Shown here: piece by piece, positions 1-5,229 of the stretch | Layout: each line of letters begins with the position of its first letter | Position numbering within the stretch: position 1 is the first letter of the stretch | Origin: a virus | Direction: 5' to 3' (one strand) | Virus record (IMG/VR): IMGVR_UViG_3300031269_000081 | Span: 1-25,821 of that record | DNA length: 25,821 nucleotides | The notes under the pieces: model-generated | Databases searched by the model: none | What the model saw: the letters and a program-made list of their open reading frames with translations, nothing else | What the model was told of the DNA's origin: nothing | Program-made: the position numbers and the translations under genes

Positions 1-127
1 GGCGGGGTTTCATGAATGGAACAACGCGACTTTTTTCATTAGTCTTTACGTACTTATTTTCCATCATTTCAGGGGAACTAAAGTTTTTAGCTTCTCTGCG
101 AATTCTTTTTGCTTGTTTACCGTTCAT
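1..127 (-). CDS. Conserved small phage protein, 3' end outside window
   Basis: The gene starts at the ATG at 127-125 and is open to the left edge, giving 42 codons. The product begins MNGKQAKRIRREAKNF and is strongly basic, with many Lys and Arg in the first 16 residues. A purine-rich ribosome site (AGAGA) lies about 8 bases before the ATG. Basic N-termini like MNGKQAKR are common in small phage proteins of unknown role. I assign no function. Confidence 0.7.
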   Translation of the reverse strand, partial: MNGKQAKRIRREAKNFSSPEMMENKYVKTNEKSRVVPFMKPR

Positions 128-163
128 AATTTATCTCTTTTTATTTTTATTGTTATCAGAGTA

Positions 164-189
164 GACTACCAACTTTTACACTGGTAGTC
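164..189 (-). other. Intergenic hairpin, 8-bp perfect stem
   Basis: GACTACCA (164-171) and TGGTAGTC (182-189) form a perfect 8-bp stem around a 10-base loop, just after the stop of the gene ending at 197. On the minus strand no T-run follows directly, so it is not a classic intrinsic terminator. It may stabilise or process the transcript between two genes. Confidence 0.5.
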
Positions 190-196
190 AATCATA

Positions 197-496
197 CTAA
201 GCTACTTCGTTTTCAGATTTTCCTCGAACCCAAATGTTCTTTTCATTAAACTTCGGGATGAATCCAGACGACTTAGCAAAGTCTACACGTTTAGCGTATA
301 GGGCTTCTTTTGTTTTTTCTCGAGTGTTTGTAGTCATTGCTGAATTATGACTTCGTTCAGCATCAAAGCAAAAACGATATTCATCTTTAATGTATTTTTC
401 CTTTTCATTTACCGTAGCAAACAGTAGATATACTGCATTACCTTTTGGCCCGTTTGGAAAAATTCTCACACGTGGTACATTATCATACTGGTTCAT
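197..496 (-). CDS. Hypothetical protein, 99 aa
   Basis: Soluble protein of 99 residues with no recognised family. The first half is rich in aromatic residues and looks like a beta-strand fold (VRIFPNG, AVYLLFATV). The second half is basic and contains KEALYAKRVDFAKSSGF. The start ATG overlaps the stop of the upstream lipoprotein-like gene as ATGA, so the two are probably translationally coupled. Confidence 0.7.
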   Translation of the reverse strand: MNQYDNVPRVRIFPNGPKGNAVYLLFATVNEKEKYIKDEYRFCFDAERSHNSAMTTNTREKTKEALYAKRVDFAKSSGFIPKFNEKNIWVRGKSENEVA

Positions 497-684
497 TTCA
501 TAACCTTCTTCTGTTTTTTGTCGGAAAGGGGTTGGATGTTCTTCATATTGTATAGATTTGATTCACTGTATGCACCAGTGGCATGGGCATCAGGGATAGG
601 TTCACAACTTACTGACATAGCAAAGAAAACAGCCATTAAAAGTATAAAACCCACCCACCTGTTATTGAATAATTCTCTAAGCAT
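493..684 (-). CDS. Small putative lipoprotein, 63 aa
   Basis: Residues 10-26 (VGFILLMAVFFAMSVSC) form a hydrophobic segment ending in a lipobox-like Ser-Val-Ser-Cys, with an Arg just before it. This suggests signal peptidase II processing and anchoring of the remaining roughly 37 residues to a membrane. An AGGTGA ribosome site precedes the ATG. It could be an outer-membrane spanin or superinfection-exclusion lipoprotein, but a convincing spanin pair lies at 9004-9779, so the role stays open. It follows the tRNA-Arg and is coupled to the next gene by ATGA. Confidence 0.65.
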   Translation of the reverse strand: MLRELFNNRWVGFILLMAVFFAMSVSCEPIPDAHATGAYSESNLYNMKNIQPLSDKKQKKVMK

Positions 685-715
685 TTCATTTCACCTGTTC
701 ATAACTTAAATAATT

Positions 716-793
716 TGGCAACCCGTGAGGGATTCGAACCCCCAATCGTGGGAATAGAAATCCCATGCCTTAATCCAATTTGGCCAACGGGTC
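716..793 (-). tRNA. tRNA-Arg (anticodon UCU)
   Basis: Complete 78-base cloverleaf with encoded CCA. The acceptor stem GACCCGT/ACGGGTT is paired over 7 bp with one G-U at the end, and the discriminator base is G. The D-arm is GCC/GGC with GG in the loop. The anticodon stem TGGGA/TCCCA carries the loop TTTCTAT, so the anticodon is TCT and reads AGA. The T-arm is GGGGG-TTCGAAT-CCCTC. AGA is rare in many gammaproteobacterial hosts, and phages of this type often carry this tRNA. It sits between two small genes and is presumably cut from a polycistronic transcript. Confidence 0.97.
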
Positions 794-799
794 ATAATT

Positions 800-979
800 T
801 TAATAATCGAATTCATCGTCATCATATTCATCAACTGGGTCAACATCGTCACCTAGTTGATTATTAATAAGATGTTTCAGATTCTGTTTTTCGCTTTTTC
901 GTTTTGTTTTGTTTTCTTTTAAGTTGCGTTTTTTGTCATCAGCGTAACGTTCGTGATTGTACTCATTAAACGATTTCAT
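800..979 (-). CDS. Small charged protein with MKSF start, 59 aa
   Basis: The product begins MKSFNEYNHERYADDKKR, continues with a strongly basic middle (KENKTKRKSEKQ) and ends in an acidic tail rich in Asp and Glu. The MKSF beginning matches the targeting peptide of the putative internal head proteins elsewhere in the window, but the usual (L/I)xE cleavage motif is missing: the corresponding stretch reads YNHE. It may be a divergent family member or only resemble it. The gene ends 7 bases before the tRNA-Arg. Confidence 0.75.
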   Translation of the reverse strand: MKSFNEYNHERYADDKKRNLKENKTKRKSEKQNLKHLINNQLGDDVDPVDEYDDDEFDY

Positions 980-1018
980 CTTACTTTCCAGTTATTGTTC
1001 TAACAATGTAGATTGTAG

Positions 1019-1046
1019 GTTATCACTAGTGAATATTAATTGTCAA
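1019..1046 (-). promoter_or_regulatory. Possible sigma70 promoter upstream of 800-979 and tRNA-Arg
   Basis: On the minus strand a perfect TTGACA (1046-1041) is followed after 16 bases by GATAAC (1024-1019), which matches TATAAT at 4 of 6 positions. It lies in the leader before the gene starting at 979. The weak -10 makes this tentative. Confidence 0.3.
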
Positions 1047-1269
1047 TATTTTTTGAATTGAATTTAACGACTTCTGCTTTCAAACTCTCAATATCTTTAT
1101 TGATACTGTGTTGCATAGTAACTTTAACAATCAAGCCTGTACTTGCAATACCGAAACCTAGACCGATTAACCATCCAGTCAGTAATACCAATCCCACGGA
1201 AAATACCAGTAAACCAATCCCAAATAAGGTTAATGTTACCTCACTCACTTCATCAAGATACTTATTCAT
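1036..1269 (-). CDS. Small membrane protein with two transmembrane segments, 77 aa
   Basis: Residues 13-33 and 34-53 are almost entirely hydrophobic (LTLFGIGLLVFSVGLVLLT, then GWLIGLGFGIASTGLIVKV). They suggest a glycine-rich helical hairpin followed by a charged C-terminal tail of about 24 residues. The start overlaps the end of the upstream targeting-peptide gene by 8 bases, so it probably belongs to the same late transcript. Holin-like or exclusion roles are possible, but nothing in the sequence decides. Confidence 0.75.
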   Translation of the reverse strand: MNKYLDEVSEVTLTLFGIGLLVFSVGLVLLTGWLIGLGFGIASTGLIVKVTMQHSINKDIESLKAEVVKFNSKNIDN

Positions 1270-1897
1270 TCAACTCACTCTCACTCAGTTCAATTTCATC
1301 CCACGATTTGTTTGCAGTTACACTACAGCCAAATTTACCAAAATATCCCTTTGGTTCAGCAATATTACGTGCTTCCACATCCTCTTTAAAGATGAATGGT
1401 CTACCGTTTACACGGGTTTGGAATTCACCACCTTTACCGAAGATAGCATTCTTAAGTTTGATTTTCTTACCGTAACCGGGATAACCATCAGGGCATTTGT
1501 TAGTACCAATCAGGAATGCTTCAACACCACCCTTTGGTGAATAAAGAATTGAATCCTGTTCAAACGATTCACCAAGTGAACGTAAATCTTTTTCAAGTGA
1601 GCCTTTATCTTTCAAGTCCACAACCAAGAAAACTTGTTCACCAACTTCTTTTGCATTCGGGGTATTATAGTTTTCAATATACGAACCTTTAACTACAGTG
1701 ATACCATAACCCTTCGCTTGAAGTTTAGCCTTCAGAGATTTATTGCGCTGAAGGTTTTCACGCTTGGTATATTCCTGACCTTCGTTGCAATCCCGTGCAT
1801 CACGGAATGCAGTGATAATACCAATATCATGTGATTGTGAATGACGATACACACGTGATAGTGAAGATTCATTAAGTGTTTGTTTAAAACTTTTCAT
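1262..1897 (-). CDS. Putative internal head protein with capsid-targeting peptide, 211 aa
   Basis: The N-terminus MKSFKQTLNESS has the form of a T4 internal-protein targeting peptide. LNE ends at residue 10, exactly where the T4 prohead protease (gp21) would cut after (L/I)xE. The rest is a soluble domain with GITVVKGSYIENY, a YSPKGG stretch and LIGTNKCPDGYPGYGKK, which looks like a conserved myovirus domain of unknown function. A TATAAATA late promoter lies 26 bases before the start codon, and AGGAAAGG supplies the ribosome site. Late expression plus the peptide suggests packaging in the head. The biochemical role is unknown. Confidence 0.8.
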   Translation of the reverse strand: MKSFKQTLNESSLSRVYRHSQSHDIGIITAFRDARDCNEGQEYTKRENLQRNKSLKAKLQAKGYGITVVKGSYIENYNTPNAKEVGEQVFLVVDLKDKGSLEKDLRSLGESFEQDSILYSPKGGVEAFLIGTNKCPDGYPGYGKKIKLKNAIFGKGGEFQTRVNGRPFIFKEDVEARNIAEPKGYFGKFGCSVTANKSWDEIELSESELNE

Positions 1898-1923
1898 TAC
1901 TTTCCTTTCCTTTTAAATAAAAG

Positions 1924-1931
1924 TATTTATA
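1924..1931 (-). promoter_or_regulatory. T4-type late promoter TATAAATA
   Basis: The minus strand reads TATAAATA, the full T4 late -10 element (recognised by gp55-type sigma with gp33 and gp45 in T4). It is followed 26 bases later by the start of the gene at 1897, with a purine-rich ribosome site between. It overlaps the stop codon of the upstream small gene at 1927. Confidence 0.75.
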
Positions 1932-2151
1932 TAAGATAGTTACCAACTCTTGCGCTCAATCCACGCTGGTGTAACTCACTGGCAACTCTAGCCATATATG
2001 CTTCTGCTTTTTTACGGGCCGGTTTCTCTAACCGCCAATTTCCTTCAGCCGCATTGTAGTGACTCACCATTTCACGAGCATAATCATATGCATCTAAAAC
2101 TTGGGTATTTGATGCCGAATCAAGTTCACTTATTTCAAGTTTCAATGGCAT
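1927..2151 (-). CDS. Hypothetical protein, 74 aa
   Basis: Small helical protein beginning MPLKLEISELDSAS. Long amphipathic stretches follow (TQVLDAYDYAREMVSHYNAAEG, described here by its ends, and ARKKAEAYMARVASELHQRG). The N-terminus contains ISE at 7-9 but lacks the aromatic F/Y at position 4, so I do not place it with the targeting-peptide proteins. No family recognised. Confidence 0.7.
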   Translation of the reverse strand: MPLKLEISELDSASNTQVLDAYDYAREMVSHYNAAEGNWRLEKPARKKAEAYMARVASELHQRGLSARVGNYLI

Positions 2152-2203
2152 GTATCTTTCCTTTATTATTAATTAAATTGAGTAAGTCACATTGCATATG
2201 AGT

Positions 2204-2431
2204 TCATGACTGTTTTCCAATATCATTTGCTTCATTGAACCGCGCAATCACCTCTAAACCTATAAGTTGTGATACCAAGGTACGAATCAAATCTGCATTA
2301 TCCGCACCATCAACAACAATCTTAATTGCATCCAATATTTCATCACCAGTTGAGATACCAATAGAATTGGGTAATAGTCCATCGACCTTATCGGTCAATA
2401 CCTTAACGCCTTCATTAAAATCCAATGTCAT
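2204..2431 (-). CDS. Hypothetical acidic protein, 75 aa
   Basis: Acidic helical protein with no recognised domain (VKVLTDKVDGLLPNSIG near the start, LIRTLVSQLIGLEVIARF near the end). It is the first gene after the early-type promoter at 2462-2489, and an AGGTGA ribosome site precedes the ATG. An early transcript suggests a role in takeover or in regulating the host, but this is only positional inference. Confidence 0.7.
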   Translation of the reverse strand: MTLDFNEGVKVLTDKVDGLLPNSIGISTGDEILDAIKIVVDGADNADLIRTLVSQLIGLEVIARFNEANDIGKQS

Positions 2432-2461
2432 ACGTCACCTGTTTATTTATTCAATATAAGT

Positions 2462-2489
2462 ATTATACCAGAATGGTTCGTAAATGCAA
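2462..2489 (-). promoter_or_regulatory. Early-type sigma70 promoter, copy 1
   Basis: Minus strand: TTGCAT (2489-2484), a 16-base spacer, then TATAAT (2467-2462), followed by ACTTATATTGAAT. It shares about 15 bases around each element with the promoter at 3182-3209 and is close to a third at 20971-20998. The -35 element sits between the arms of the inverted repeat GTAAAT...ATTTAC. It drives the gene starting at 2431. Confidence 0.85.
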
Positions 2490-2498
2490 GTTATTTAC

Positions 2499-2741
2499 TT
2501 AAACATTTACAAATTCGTGGGTCATTTCACGGATTATGTTGTTTAATCTGCGCGAATCGGCCATTGCGTGAGCTTTCACCTCAACTTCATTCTCAATAAA
2601 AGCCCACATATTAAGAGCCTCTATTGCCTCTGAGAAGCTATTATAATCCTTAGCTATATCAGTGGCCTGTAGGTGCATTAATATGCCGTTACGGGCTATT
2701 GTGCGGTCTGTATCGGTTGCTATTATCTGGTCAGCAGCCAT
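2499..2741 (-). CDS. Hypothetical protein, 80 aa
   Basis: Helical protein starting MAADQIIATDTDRTIARNG, no family recognised. I chose the ATG at 2741. Upstream in-frame TTG (2765) and GTG (2750) codons would add up to 8 residues and overlap the metallopeptidase gene. An EALNMWAFIENEVEVKAHAM segment is probably helical. The gene ends just before the early-type promoter at 2462-2489. Confidence 0.6.
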   Translation of the reverse strand: MAADQIIATDTDRTIARNGILMHLQATDIAKDYNSFSEAIEALNMWAFIENEVEVKAHAMADSRRLNNIIREMTHEFVNV

Positions 2742-2742
2742 A

Positions 2743-3147
2743 TCATACACTCGCTCTAATTGCAACTGTTTTTAATGCATCATTCTGCATCTTTCGTGTT
2801 GTGTGTCGAACAACGCGGGCCATTAACATACACCCTTCGTTGTGTGGTGCAGCAAAGATAGCATGTGCAATCTCATGAAAAACAACATGACGAATATCTA
2901 AATCACGTTTTGCCTTCTCAATGGTTGCAGCAGGTATCCAAATGATACAGTCACCCATCTTAGCTTCACCTAACCTACCTTCACGGTCACAATCAGTGAT
3001 ACGAATATCAACACGTTTAAATGCTTCACCTAACACTTCACGGGCTTCATATACAAACCCCATCACTTTTCTGCGTAAAGCATACGTTTCATCGTTCATT
3101 TCACGGTTCGTGTGACGTGGTGCTTTAAAACTTTTACGTCTAGCCAT
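2743..3147 (-). CDS. SprT-like zinc metallopeptidase, 134 aa
   Basis: The motif HVVFHEIAHAIF contains the zinc-binding HExxH (His91, Glu92, His95 counting from MARRKSF). A downstream PHNEG could supply a further ligand or support the metal site. The N-terminal third is basic and may bind DNA or RNA. The start MARRKSF is preferred because AGGAG lies 9 bases upstream of it; a longer start at 3174 would cover that site. It is the first gene after the early-type promoter at 3182-3209. Small SprT/M48-like peptidases are common in large phages; the substrate is unknown. Confidence 0.8.
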   Translation of the reverse strand: MARRKSFKAPRHTNREMNDETYALRRKVMGFVYEAREVLGEAFKRVDIRITDCDREGRLGEAKMGDCIIWIPAATIEKAKRDLDIRHVVFHEIAHAIFAAPHNEGCMLMARVVRHTTRKMQNDALKTVAIRASV

Positions 3148-3181
3148 CGGTATAACTCCTATAAATTCATTCAATATAAGT

Positions 3182-3209
3182 ATTATACCCTATTCACCAG
3201 TAAATGCAA
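3182..3209 (-). promoter_or_regulatory. Early-type sigma70 promoter, copy 2
   Basis: Minus strand: TTGCAT (3209-3204), a 16-base spacer, TATAAT (3187-3182), then ACTTATATTGAAT as in copy 1. The GTAAAT/ATTTAC inverted repeat around the -35 is also kept. It sits directly upstream of the metallopeptidase gene. Confidence 0.85.
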
Positions 3210-3239
3210 GTTATTTACGAAAATAATTATGGATTCATG

Positions 3240-3298
3240 TTGAACCCCTATCTTACCAATTATGAGTTGGCAGCATTAACCAGTTATGCTACTGGCCC
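3240..3298 (-). pseudogene. Truncated tRNA-Met (anticodon CAU) lacking its 3' part
   Basis: Reading from 3298 leftwards: acceptor 5' strand GGGCCAG, TA, D-stem GCAT/ATGC with the loop AACTGGTTA, anticodon stem GCCAA/TTGGT with the loop CTCATAA (anticodon CAT), a 5-base variable region and the start of a T-arm, AGGGGTTCAA. After this the sequence no longer pairs: there is no T-stem partner and no CTGGCCC to close the acceptor stem. The 5' three quarters of a tRNA-Met are therefore well preserved and the 3' quarter is gone. It lies between an early promoter and the GIY-YIG gene. Confidence 0.8.
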
Positions 3299-3353
3299 GA
3301 AAACATAATATACCACACATATATACATATACAACAGATTGTGGGAATTAATT

Positions 3354-3827
3354 ATGTGGTTATATGAAGGTAAAGAATTTACAAGTGAAATGATTGGTGA
3401 TAATTATGCATTCGTTTATTTAATTACTAATAATATAAATGGTAAAAAATATATCGGTAAAAAAGTTTTCAAGTCAAAACGAACACTTAAACCGTTAAAA
3501 GGAATGAAGCGTAAACGCATTGTTATCAAGGAATCTGACTGGCAAAATTATTGGTCAAGTTCAAAAATTGTTGCAGAAGAAATTAAGAAACATGGCAAGG
3601 AAAACTTTACCCGTGAAATAATTTCATTACATCCTGATAAACGGGAGGCAAACTATGCCGAACTCTGTGAGCAAATCGTGCGTAATGTTTTAGAATCCCG
3701 TGATGAATATGGTGAACGTTTGTATTATAACGAAAACATTGACCGCGTATATTATCCATCAAAGAATTATGGTGAACAACGAATCATTGAACATGAACTT
3801 AGGATTCAAAATCATAAAGTTCTTTAA
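3354..3827 (+). CDS. GIY-YIG family endonuclease, 157 aa
   Basis: This is the only convincing plus-strand gene. The N-terminal region has FVYLITNNINGKKYIGKK: YLI stands for GIY and YIG is canonical. It is followed by SDWQNYWSSS, KHGKENFTREI and NYAELCEQIV, the Glu of which is the likely metal ligand. This arrangement matches stand-alone nuclease-like proteins common in T4-like phages. I start at the ATG at 3354, with GGGA 7 bases upstream; a TTG at 3339 is less likely. Orientation against all neighbours and the broken tRNA beside it suggest separate arrival. Whether it cuts DNA or acts as a homing enzyme is unproven. Confidence 0.85.
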   Translation: MWLYEGKEFTSEMIGDNYAFVYLITNNINGKKYIGKKVFKSKRTLKPLKGMKRKRIVIKESDWQNYWSSSKIVAEEIKKHGKENFTREIISLHPDKREANYAELCEQIVRNVLESRDEYGERLYYNENIDRVYYPSKNYGEQRIIEHELRIQNHKVL

Positions 3828-4230
3828 CTTCCCATCCAACAACTGATATAACCTGTACTGCCAATCCACGTTGCAGTGCTTGGTTTATCATATCACGTGT
3901 ACCAGTTGATTTAGTATCCCAAATTGCAAGTAGTGCATCACCATCGTTCGCCATTTGCGAATTGCGAATACTCCCCGCAATCTTACTATATGGTTTCCCA
4001 TCTTTACGAAATCCAATAAAGTGTTCATCCAGATTATCAACATCATCCCAATCAGCAGGGTATTCGTGTTGTGGAACTTTTAGCATCGTAGCATAGAGTT
4101 TAGCCATCAGGTCTACACCGTTAGCACCACCTTGAATGATACAATCAAAATCAAACTTACATAAATCCAACGCTTCAAGAAATCTATCAGGGTCAGTTAT
4201 AGAGCGTGACCCCGCAACAATTAATTTCAC
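3799..4230 (-). CDS. SLOG-fold (YspA/DUF2493-like) protein, 143 aa
   Basis: A Rossmann-like protein of the SLOG superfamily. It has GSRS at residues 7-10, the nucleotide-binding loop QGGANGVD (33-40), and IRNSQMANDGDALLAIWD (88-105) followed by STGTRDMI. In this superfamily such motifs bind nucleotides or nucleotide-derived ligands, and some members act in defence signalling or as nucleotide hydrolases. Its 3' end overlaps the convergent nuclease gene by 29 bases. The start overlaps nothing but the stop of the upstream gene (4227), consistent with coupling. Confidence 0.85.
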   Translation of the reverse strand: MKLIVAGSRSITDPDRFLEALDLCKFDFDCIIQGGANGVDLMAKLYATMLKVPQHEYPADWDDVDNLDEHFIGFRKDGKPYSKIAGSIRNSQMANDGDALLAIWDTKSTGTRDMINQALQRGLAVQVISVVGWEVKELYDFES

Positions 4231-4427
4231 TTAACAGGCCCAATGATAATTTCACGTTGACTATCTAATGTAATTTGTTTGTTTTTATCTTCGCCGCACA
4301 TTTCTATATACCCTTCAACCAACCCAACAAACAATCCGATAACAACGGGTAGAGCCTTTTCAATATCTTGATTTACATATTCTATAATATAATCTGAAAC
4401 TTGTTCACTCGTAATCACTTCACTCAT
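4227..4427 (-). CDS. Hypothetical protein, 66 aa
   Basis: Small acidic protein with a hydrophobic middle (ALPVVIGLFVGLVEGYIEM, residues 25-43) that might be a single membrane helix, though it is followed by acidic residues and could equally be a buried helix. It overlaps the SLOG gene by 4 bases. No family recognised. Confidence 0.65.
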   Translation of the reverse strand: MSEVITSEQVSDYIIEYVNQDIEKALPVVIGLFVGLVEGYIEMCGEDKNKQITLDSQREIIIGPVK

Positions 4428-4442
4428 AATATATTCAACCTT

Positions 4443-4604
4443 TTACCATTTCTGTATTGGACAATGTGATATTGGTACTAAAACTTTAGCCTCAAGAAAA
4501 CACCCACACTTTTCACATTGCTTGCGTAATGTATCTTTATTTTTAATAAAAGGGCATTCCATACAGATTGCCATACGTTCCTTACCTTTCTCACTTATAC
4601 TCAT
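4443..4604 (-). CDS. Small zinc-binding protein, 53 aa
   Basis: Begins MSISEKGKERMAICMECPF. Cysteines are spaced as two CxxC pairs (Cys14 and Cys17, Cys30 and Cys33), followed by GCFLEAK and a terminal HCPIQKW. This pattern of a zinc ribbon with HCP..W is shared by small phage proteins of unknown role. The start overlaps the stop of the upstream gene as ATGA. The gene is only 162 bases long, but the cysteine pattern makes it convincing. Confidence 0.8.
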   Translation of the reverse strand: MSISEKGKERMAICMECPFIKNKDTLRKQCEKCGCFLEAKVLVPISHCPIQKW

Positions 4605-4789
4605 TTTATCTCAACCGCCCAATTAACTACACACCAATCATATATACAATTCTGTTCTGTGATTAATGGTGACAATCCACCATGCTCAATCATACGACCA
4701 GCCCAATATTCCCAATACTCAAGAATTATCCCTTCTTCAGTGTATTCACACTCACCTTCAGTATCAATCATTAAATATCGTTTACTCAT
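4601..4789 (-). CDS. Hypothetical protein, 62 aa
   Basis: Acidic, aromatic-rich protein (GIILEYWEYWAGRMIEHGG, then CIYDWCVVNWAVEIK) with no recognised family. Its start overlaps the upstream gene by 8 bases and its stop overlaps the zinc-binding gene by 4, so it sits inside a coupled set of small genes. Confidence 0.7.
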   Translation of the reverse strand: MSKRYLMIDTEGECEYTEEGIILEYWEYWAGRMIEHGGLSPLITEQNCIYDWCVVNWAVEIK

Positions 4790-4943
4790 CTATAAACCTT
4801 AGATTTTCCCAACTACCGATAATACGTGATTGACGTATAGTAACCATTTCCAACCAACGATATTCATTTCTTACGTTAATTGGAAGTAGCGCAAATTTTC
4901 TAATTGTGCGCTCTGTACCATATAGTTCATTAACCCAACGCAT
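4782..4943 (-). CDS. Small basic protein, 53 aa
   Basis: Begins MRWVNELYGTERTIRKFALL and contains NEYRWLEMVTIRQSRIIGSW. The start ATG overlaps the preceding stop as TAATG, and the end overlaps the next gene by 8 bases. Such dense overlap on both sides, together with sensible protein composition, supports a real gene. It looks like a conserved small phage protein, function unknown. Confidence 0.75.
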   Translation of the reverse strand: MRWVNELYGTERTIRKFALLPINVRNEYRWLEMVTIRQSRIIGSWENLRFIDE

Positions 4944-5200
4944 TATACATCTTCGAATTTAATATTAAACACATCCAGTAAGGTGTGAATTCCATCTGAC
5001 CACCCAAGGTATCCATCAAATCGAATAACAACTTCACCGTCATCTTCTTCTTCATCGAAGTCATCAAAGGTTACAAACGTATCGTCATTATCAAGATTAA
5101 CTGTTATATTTAAATCTTGATTACCTTTTACCCATTCCCACTTCTCGGTATCGTCACGTTCAGTAACCTGATTAGCCAATTGTCTATAATTAATACTCAT
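4943..5200 (-). CDS. Hypothetical acidic protein, 85 aa
   Basis: Very acidic protein, notably FDDFDEEEDDGE at about residues 45-56, followed by the beta-rich segment VVIRFDGYLGW. Its charge could mimic nucleic acid, as in DNA-mimic anti-restriction proteins, but with no fold evidence that is speculation. It lies 29 bases downstream of the reductase gene and is coupled by TAATG to the next small gene. Confidence 0.7.
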   Translation of the reverse strand: MSINYRQLANQVTERDDTEKWEWVKGNQDLNITVNLDNDDTFVTFDDFDEEEDDGEVVIRFDGYLGWSDGIHTLLDVFNIKFEDV

Positions 5201-5229
5201 TTCTTCTTAATACCTTTTAATATTCTAGT

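Noticed and set aside
1040-1540. Plus-strand frame of 166 codons
   Set aside because: It lies opposite two coupled minus-strand genes, one with a targeting peptide and late promoter; its composition (Thr, Ser, Ile rich) is that of an antisense frame.
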